This document shows positions 58,479 to 64,000 of a stretch of DNA of 64,000 nucleotides, piece by piece (positions within the stretch are counted from its first letter, which is position 1; every line of letters starts with the position of its first letter). Origin of the DNA: Calamus simplicifolius (lineage: Eukaryota; Streptophyta; Magnoliopsida; Arecales; Arecaceae). The stretch spans positions 776,696 through 840,695 of the forward strand of contig UESW01004419.1 in NCBI GenBank assembly GCA_900491605.1, written 5' to 3'. Under the pieces are notes generated by a model. That model was not told the origin of the DNA. It ran no database searches and saw only the letters and a list, made by a program, of their open reading frames with translations. The position numbers and the translations under genes are program-made.

Positions 58479-60637
58479 AAAGTCAGAACGTCGTCGAGTT
58501 ATGGCCACCAAAAGAAGGGAAGGAAGATTCGCCGAAGTCTCCATGCCTTTCTCGAGAACATGGGTGTCGGACAGGCGATTCCATTGCCGTCGCAAAGTAA
58601 TGTCACAGGATGACATATATTAGCGGTAGAAAAAGGTTAAAGGTTAGTCCTTTTGGACAACTTGCAAAACAAGTGTCATGCGTACGTAAACCGAGCTGTC
58701 AATTCCGTGACAGTTGAAATGTCATATTACGATGAAAGGTCATGATATTTGCATATCATCTTAATTTTCTAAACATATTAGGTTGCATGGGTGGGGCTGT
58801 ATAGCGTATGGTCTGATTCTTCTCATGGAGGAGTTGTCAAACTTTCACTCTAAATTCAATTTGGTTTTTAAACTTTCACATACCACCGTTTAATTTCCTA
58901 AATGAGAGAAAACTTTTTACGTACCATGCGGCACTGTGATTGATCACATGATGCGCAAAGAATAAAAGTACTTTCATACAAAATCGTTTCCTAAATGAAA
59001 AGTAAAGGCGTGCACAAAAAAAAAAAAAAAAAAAAAGCCAAAATAATGTAGCTATGGAAGGCAAAAATTTAGTGAAATCGTCTCTAAAGCTGATGATTTT
59101 ATTTGAAATAATTTATTGAACAGATGATTTCAGACTAAAACCATCTCTTGAGAAGATAAAGATGGTTCAATTTTAAAATTAAAATCATATGCCACGATAA
59201 TGGACCCCCTCAACTACCTAACCTTTAGAGTTGGAATCTATACAGCATTCCCTTATATTAAATCAATTGGATGCGCGTCACGGATGTTTAGCCAACTAAA
59301 ATCTAATTGTCCTCATCATTTTAGATATTTTCTAGATCTAGGATTTGTAGGATTTGCTGTATCAATATGGCCAATGTAAACAATGATAGCAAAGGCTTCT
59401 AAGTTACTTGTTCTTTCTTCTAAAAATTTGAGTAGCCCGCCCTTATGAAAATGAGGATTGGACCATATCATTAGGCTCACCATACCCTAATAATAACTCC
59501 AATCCATTCACAAGCCTAACTGAAGTCAGACAACAATGGTCCAGCATGCTTCCCCGATTTGTGGTTCAAAAGTTTTGTCATCAATATGTAATACCCTCTC
59601 TCCTGCAAACTAATGCTTCCAAACGATGGTAGAGTGGATTGAATGGAAATGTTTAAAATAGAGAATTAGATTAGATTGTTTGTTATACCTATGACTTTTG
59701 GAAATTATTTCTGTTGAGGGATAAAGACTTCAGAAATTATTGTCAGTAGAAAATTTTTAAGGGCTGCGATTGTAGACTCTATTGACATCAATACACCACA
59801 ATTTCGCATACTCGTTTCTCCACAGCCGTTCCACCACTTCTCCTGAACCTCTGGAGAAAGGATTTGTGCATCAGATCTTACTTTCAAATTCCATATCTTT
59901 TCTATATTCCTTGAGTAACTCTAGTTTAATTAATCATCGATCTTATTGACCAGTAGGTTAAAGGCTAGAAAAGATTAAGCGGAAAATACGTCATCATGAG
60001 GTAATACAATGTTGAACAGTTAATTGATTCTTAAAAATTCAAGCTGACGGGAAATGAGTCAACAGCAATGTTTTAAAATTCAGATCAGATAATGAACAGA
60101 CTTAATATTTGGATGTTAGGTTAATCAGCTCAATCGAATGAATTGATATGATTGAATTAAATAATATTATAATTAATTTTTAATTTAATAATATAAAATA
60201 ATAAAATATAAATATAATTTAAATAAAAAATTTAAAATATATATATAAATCAGGTTGGATCTGTTGAAAATCTGATCGATTCAATAAATTTTTTTAATTT
60301 TTATTAAATTATATAAAAATTAATTTTAATAAAAAAATCGAATTGAACTGATGATCGGCTTCGGCTCCTGCTCCTGATTGGATTGATTGATCTGACCCGA
60401 TTTTTAAAACACTGATCAACAGCATATGTCAGTACCAAACTCATTACAAATGCAAATTTTTGACAAGAAATTAAGTTGATGAACATTATATTTCATGGAA
60501 TACTGGATGAACGTAATAAATATTTCTGGAAATTGATCATGGATATATAAATATATATGGTGGCCCTTTGCAATCTAATTAGCAAGGTAGATCAATAAGA
60601 GGAACCAGGGTGCCGACCCATGCGCTGCAATTATCGC
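58479..60637. other. AT-rich spacer
   Basis: No gene is supported. It contains an A run of about 21 (59019-59036 region) and the MITE candidate at 60068-60415. Short frames near 58304-58616 and 59705-59887 show no recognisable motif. Confidence 0.5.
60068..60415. mobile_element. Mutator-like MITE candidate with 9-bp direct repeats
   Basis: TCAACAGCA occurs on both sides (60059-60067 and 60416-60424). The 348-bp interval starts ATGTTTTAAAATTCAG and its reverse complement starts TCAGTGTTTTAAAAATCGGG, giving imperfect terminal inverted repeats of about 20 bp. The middle is AT-rich and noncoding. A 9-bp duplication is typical of Mutator-like elements. Confidence 0.55.
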
Positions 60638-60934
60638 TCACTTGGCAAGATGATTGACGAGGGCGCTGCGTGAAGTGGGGTGGTCGGAAGCCCACACGCT
60701 CAGCAGCACAAGCCACTGGCCGGAGAGGAAGAGAACCAAGAGAGCAAGGTGCAGGTAGAAGGTCACATGGAAGGACTCCACGGCCGAGAGGCGTTCCTGC
60801 GGTGCGTGGACGACGCCTGCCAGAGCCAGTGACATCAGGAAGAATCCCTTCATGGCCAGCTTCCGGTGAAGCTTTCCTCCGTTGCGGCCGTCAGTGCTAC
60901 CCTCCTCTCGTGCTCTGCCCTCGGCAGTCTCCAT
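60638..60934 (-). CDS. Small membrane protein, 98 aa, unknown function
   Basis: Minus strand, ATG 60934 to stop at 60638. The N-terminus is charged and hydrophilic (METAEGRAREEGSTDGRNGG), then KLHRKLAMKGFFLMSLALAG begins a first hydrophobic span (about residues 30-42). HVTFYLHLALLVLFLSGQWL begins a second (about 55-78), and a short polar tail ends ALVNHLAK. The frame is GC-rich unlike its surroundings. It is preceded by a plausible 74-bp intron (61038-60965) and an in-frame TAA in the upstream exon, which fixes this ATG as the start. I do not recognise the family. It may be a host gene or the last exons of one. Confidence 0.55.
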   Translation of the reverse strand: METAEGRAREEGSTDGRNGGKLHRKLAMKGFFLMSLALAGVVHAPQERLSAVESFHVTFYLHLALLVLFLSGQWLVLLSVWASDHPTSRSALVNHLAK

Positions 60935-60964
60935 GCCGTCTTTAATACGATGCCCAAATAGGAC

Positions 60965-61038
60965 CTGATGAAACAAGGAAGGTTTTCATTATCAAAATAG
61001 ATTATATATCAGCGGATGAAGAGGGCAGGGGGGCTCAC
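60965..61038 (-). other. Probable 5'-UTR intron of the small membrane-protein gene
   Basis: On the minus strand the donor is GTG/GTGAGC and the acceptor is TTTCATCAG/GTCC, 74 bp apart, AT-rich and with a T-rich 3' part. Confidence 0.5.
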
Positions 61039-61084
61039 CACGGTGAATTACTTGAAGGGCGAGGAGGGAGAAGTTTGATGAGGC

Positions 61085-61087
<3 letters not shown>

Positions 61088-61124
<37 letters not shown>

Positions 61125-61131
61125 ATTGGGG
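61088..61131. repeat. (GA)n microsatellite in probable 5' leader
   Basis: An uninterrupted GA run that reads CT on the minus strand, about 150 bp upstream of the start at 60934. CT repeats are common in plant 5' leaders and core promoters. Confidence 0.8.
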
Positions 61132-61547
61132 TTGAAGGGGAGCAGTAGGGGATGGAGCTACTCAAAATATGAGCTCCTCTGCAAGATCGAAAGGGAGCAA
61201 TTCGAATATTAGCTCCGCTAAAGAGAGGTGGGGGGGGGGGGAGAAAACTATTTATGGACCTCAAATCTCCTCACCTCCGGTAATCGTTAACTCACACTAC
61301 GTAAGCGCTTACGTTACTTCTCTACACCAACGCCCTTCTAGAAGACATGTGACCCGTGGTTGCACTAAGCCGTGCATAGACGCACGGACGTATATGCCAC
61401 GGCTATGACTCATTAGACCGTGGTGCACTTCGTATATGTATCCATATAGACATGCGGTTAATACTGTGTTTAATGCATACTTTCTGTACTATCCTTAATG
61501 CAGAAAGATTTTTTTATATATATATAAAAAAACATGCACGGCCAACC

Positions 61548-61599
<52 letters not shown>

Positions 61600-62326
61600 A
61601 GTTGAGAAGGTTAGTTAATTGGAGAAGTAGATAAGAATAGTTTATAAAAATCATGAATATTATATTTACTCCTTGATTCATATGCCTTTCGATTAAAAGG
61701 CTTCTGGAGATCATAGTCTCTCAATCACCATCATTGAATGTTGGCCGCCATGCAATATCATTAATTGATGGGATACTTTGAATATGTATCTATCGAAACT
61801 ATTAAATCACATTAATTATGTAAAAAGATTCTGAATAATTTTAAAAATTAAGTTATTTATTTATTTATTGAGGAATGCCTCTATATAAATTTTTTTTTTT
61901 TCTTCCAATCTCCTAAGGTTGGCCGTGTTATTACTGTTTATTACGTGGGACGTGATTGGATGGTACATCTCACCTGCCCATCATCCACTTGCATCACACC
62001 ACTCTATACTCCATAGCGCTGCTATTCGAGTGCTCGTGGACAGGAATTAGTCTGATCTCTTAATGATAAGATCAGCCAGTCCAAGATCGAGAACAAACGT
62101 AAAAATTAGTCAACATATGATAAGAATAAAATTAAAGATTTTTTTAATAAGAGCACTGCAAAATTTATTCATAAAAGTTTTCAACCCTAGATGACATGAC
62201 ACACCGACCGTGGGACGCGTTCATCGACCAAAAAAAGGGCCCAAACTTTCCCACGAATCTCTCCCATTCATGGGACACATTTAATAAGAATTTACTTAGT
62301 TTCGATTAATGAGTCCTGATGACGCC
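61132..62326. other. Spacer with TA repeat
   Basis: No gene was found. It contains a G run near 61230, a (TA)n run at 61553-61594 and AT-rich sequence. Confidence 0.5.
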
Positions 62327-64000
62327 TGATCATCGGTCTCAAATATCGAAAGAAGAGAGCTGCTTAATCTGCAGTCCCATGCCTAATCGGATGACTTGCA
62401 AAAACTCTCAAGACTGGAGGGATACTCCGATGGGGACCCTTCGACGCTCAAGTCAATAACCGGGGTCACAGCTGAGAAGAACTCAGACGAGCTCTGAGGA
62501 GAAAAAATGAGTTCTCCGAAAGAGGAAAATCCCTTTCTGGGTATCAGGGTAGCGAGTGCATGAGTTTGCGTACCTTGTTCCTGAATGGACTTACCCTTTT
62601 ATAGGGGATTGACACCTGCACAACCACGTGGAGTTCCGTAAGAAAGGAACGTCCGCAGGGTTTGTGTGGTTGCATGAATTTGGGCTGGTCGGTGGGTCCT
62701 GTCCCATCAGAGAGGGGAAAATTATGGTTGGTGAGCTACGTCCCATCGGTCAGTGGGGCTGACAGGTAGTTAGGACCAGTCCCATCAGCGGCGTGGCCAA
62801 TGGGTAGTTGGGCCTGGGGATGCCAGGCGACGCGCGTCAGAAGGACAGTGGCGTAAACAACCAGGACCGTTCTGAGGCCAACCTGAGACAGCCTTGACCC
62901 CCCGGAGGGCGCCGAGGCCGAGCAAGGCCGACTCGGCTAACCTGAAGATGCCAGAGCAGGGCCGACCAGGGAAGGTCGGGGCTGACTTGGCCGACTCGGA
63001 GATGCCGAGGCCGAGCGGGGCCGACCAGGGAAGGTCGGGGCCGACTTGGCCAACTTGGAGACACCAGGGTCGAGCGGGGCCGACCAGGGAAGGTCAGGGC
63101 CGACTTTGCCAATTCGGAGATGCCGGGGCCGAGCGGGGCTGACCAAGGAAGGTTGGGGCCGACTTGGCCGACTTGGAGATGCCGGGGCCGAGCGGGGCCG
63201 ACCAGGGAAGGTCAGGGCCGACTTGGCCAATTCGGAGACGCTGGGGCCGAGCGGGCCGACCAGGGAAGGTCGGGGCCGACCAGGGAAGGTCGGGGCTTGG
63301 CCGATTCGGAGACGCGGGACCGAGCATGGCCGATCAGGGAAGGTCGGGGCCGACTTGGCTGATTTGGAGATGCCGGGGCCGAGCGGGGCCGACCAGGGAA
63401 GGTCGGGGCTGACTTGGCCGATTCGGAGACGCCGGGGCCGAGCGGGGCCGACCAAGGAAGGTCGGGGCCAACTTGGCCGGTTTGGAGATGCCGGGGCCGA
63501 GCGGGGCCAACCAGGGAAGGTCGGGGCCGACTTGGCCGACTTGGTCGACTTGGAGACGCCGGGGCCGAGCAGGGCCGACCAGGGAAGGTCAGGGCCGACT
63601 TGACCGATTCGAAGATGCAAGGGCCGAGCGGGGCCGACCAGGGAAGGTCGGGGCCGACTTGGCCGACTTGGAGATGCCGGGGCTGAGCGGGGCTGACCAG
63701 GGAAGGTCAGGGCCGACTTGGCCGACTTGGAGAAGCCGGGGCCGAGCGGGGCCGACCAAGGAAGGTCAGGGCTGACTTGGCCGATTCGGAGATGCTGGAA
63801 CGGGGCCGCCTTAAGATTTGGATTTTGCCATAATTGCCCTTGTGGCTACGTCAGCCACATCAGATTCTCCCCCCTCTGAGCGCGAAGGGCCACGCGCCTG
63901 CTGCCCTTTGGGCGAGAGGGGCGCGAAAATTCAAAAAATGATTGCTCTTTTGTGCACTTTTAATAGCTTGGTGAGCTGGTGCATCGTCCCGAGGTAGTGT
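62327..64000 (-). repeat. Probable gypsy LTR G (solo or truncated), running off the window
   Basis: On the minus strand CCCCTATAAAAGGG (62595-62608) is a TATA box. The transcribed part holds GACTTGAGCGTCGAAGGGTC and ATCCCTCC, a pattern seen in gypsy LTR R/U5 regions. Layout matches element F: a GC-rich minisatellite upstream, TATA box, then leader. No PBS or gag follows towards the left, so a solo LTR is likely. Left edge approximate; right edge outside the window. Confidence 0.5.
62890..63805. repeat. 59-bp GC-rich minisatellite
   Basis: About 15 units of 59 bp, each with GATGCCGGGGCCGAGC, GGGGCCGACCAGGG, AAGGTCGGGGCCGACTTGG and CCGACTTGGA. One unit near 63260 is partly duplicated and one near 63540 has an extra CGACTTGGT. 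Because 59 is not a multiple of three, all frames on both strands stay open and produce spurious long ORFs. Confidence 0.92.

Noticed and set aside
62837..63775. Long open frames on both strands, up to 227 codons, rich in Pro/Arg/Gly
   Set aside because: They come from a 59-bp minisatellite that keeps every frame open; composition is pure repeat.

Overview
This is nuclear DNA of a flowering plant. It holds plant-type Ty1/copia and Ty3/gypsy retrotransposons, a CACTA (En/Spm) relic, small inverted-repeat elements, GT-AG introns, a receptor-kinase fragment and long AT-rich spacers with TA, CT and GA repeats. I lean towards a monocot but cannot fix the species. Almost everything is transposon; I found no complete conserved host gene, only one plausible small membrane-protein gene (60638-60934, minus strand) and a few gene fragments.

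Left part, 1-28438: a four-deep nest. The host element is F, a minus-strand gypsy whose gag (26209-26983) and LTR (27030-28438) remain on the right. Element A, a Sirevirus-type copia (LTR 1-1323 cut by the window edge, and 24664-26208), sits in F gag. A was hit twice. Element D (5407-11123, minus strand, a different copia lineage) landed in A's reverse transcriptase and left a perfect 5-bp duplication. Element B (13057-23415, plus strand, a second Sirevirus family) landed in A's third ORF. D has nearly identical LTRs and is youngest; B follows; A and C look older.

Middle, 28439-49189: AT-rich spacer, then a roughly 2-kb inverted repeat (about 30800-32775) built from arrays of a GACACCC motif, with a small coiled-coil ORF duplicated in its two arms. 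Next come a FAR1-domain fragment, a third Sirevirus-type element C (33427-43640), and a half gypsy element E (minus strand, 43641-49189). C is flanked by unrelated sequences without a target-site duplication, and most of its pol is nearly identical to that of B although its LTRs, gag and third ORF are not.

Right part, 49190-64000: mostly spacer. It contains a CRK-type receptor-kinase fragment (51103-51407), a dimeric hAT-like MITE with an 8-bp duplication (51546-51983), a CACTA remnant (about 54960-58478), a Mutator-like MITE candidate (60068-60415), the small membrane-protein gene, and a probable gypsy LTR with a 59-bp minisatellite running off the end.

The three Sirevirus-type elements share the order LTR, PBS, gag, protease, integrase, RT, RNase H, third ORF, multiple polypurine tracts, LTR. 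Two observations stand out. First, B lacks, to the base, a segment of about 594 bp that in A and C starts with GTAAGT and in C ends with TTGCAG; this suggests an intron whose splicing joins gag to pol. Second, clusters of GAGTCGAC/GAGCCGAC motifs occur both in the LTRs and immediately upstream of the third ORF in all three families. All coding regions carry stops or frameshifts; some may be sequencing errors in homopolymers.
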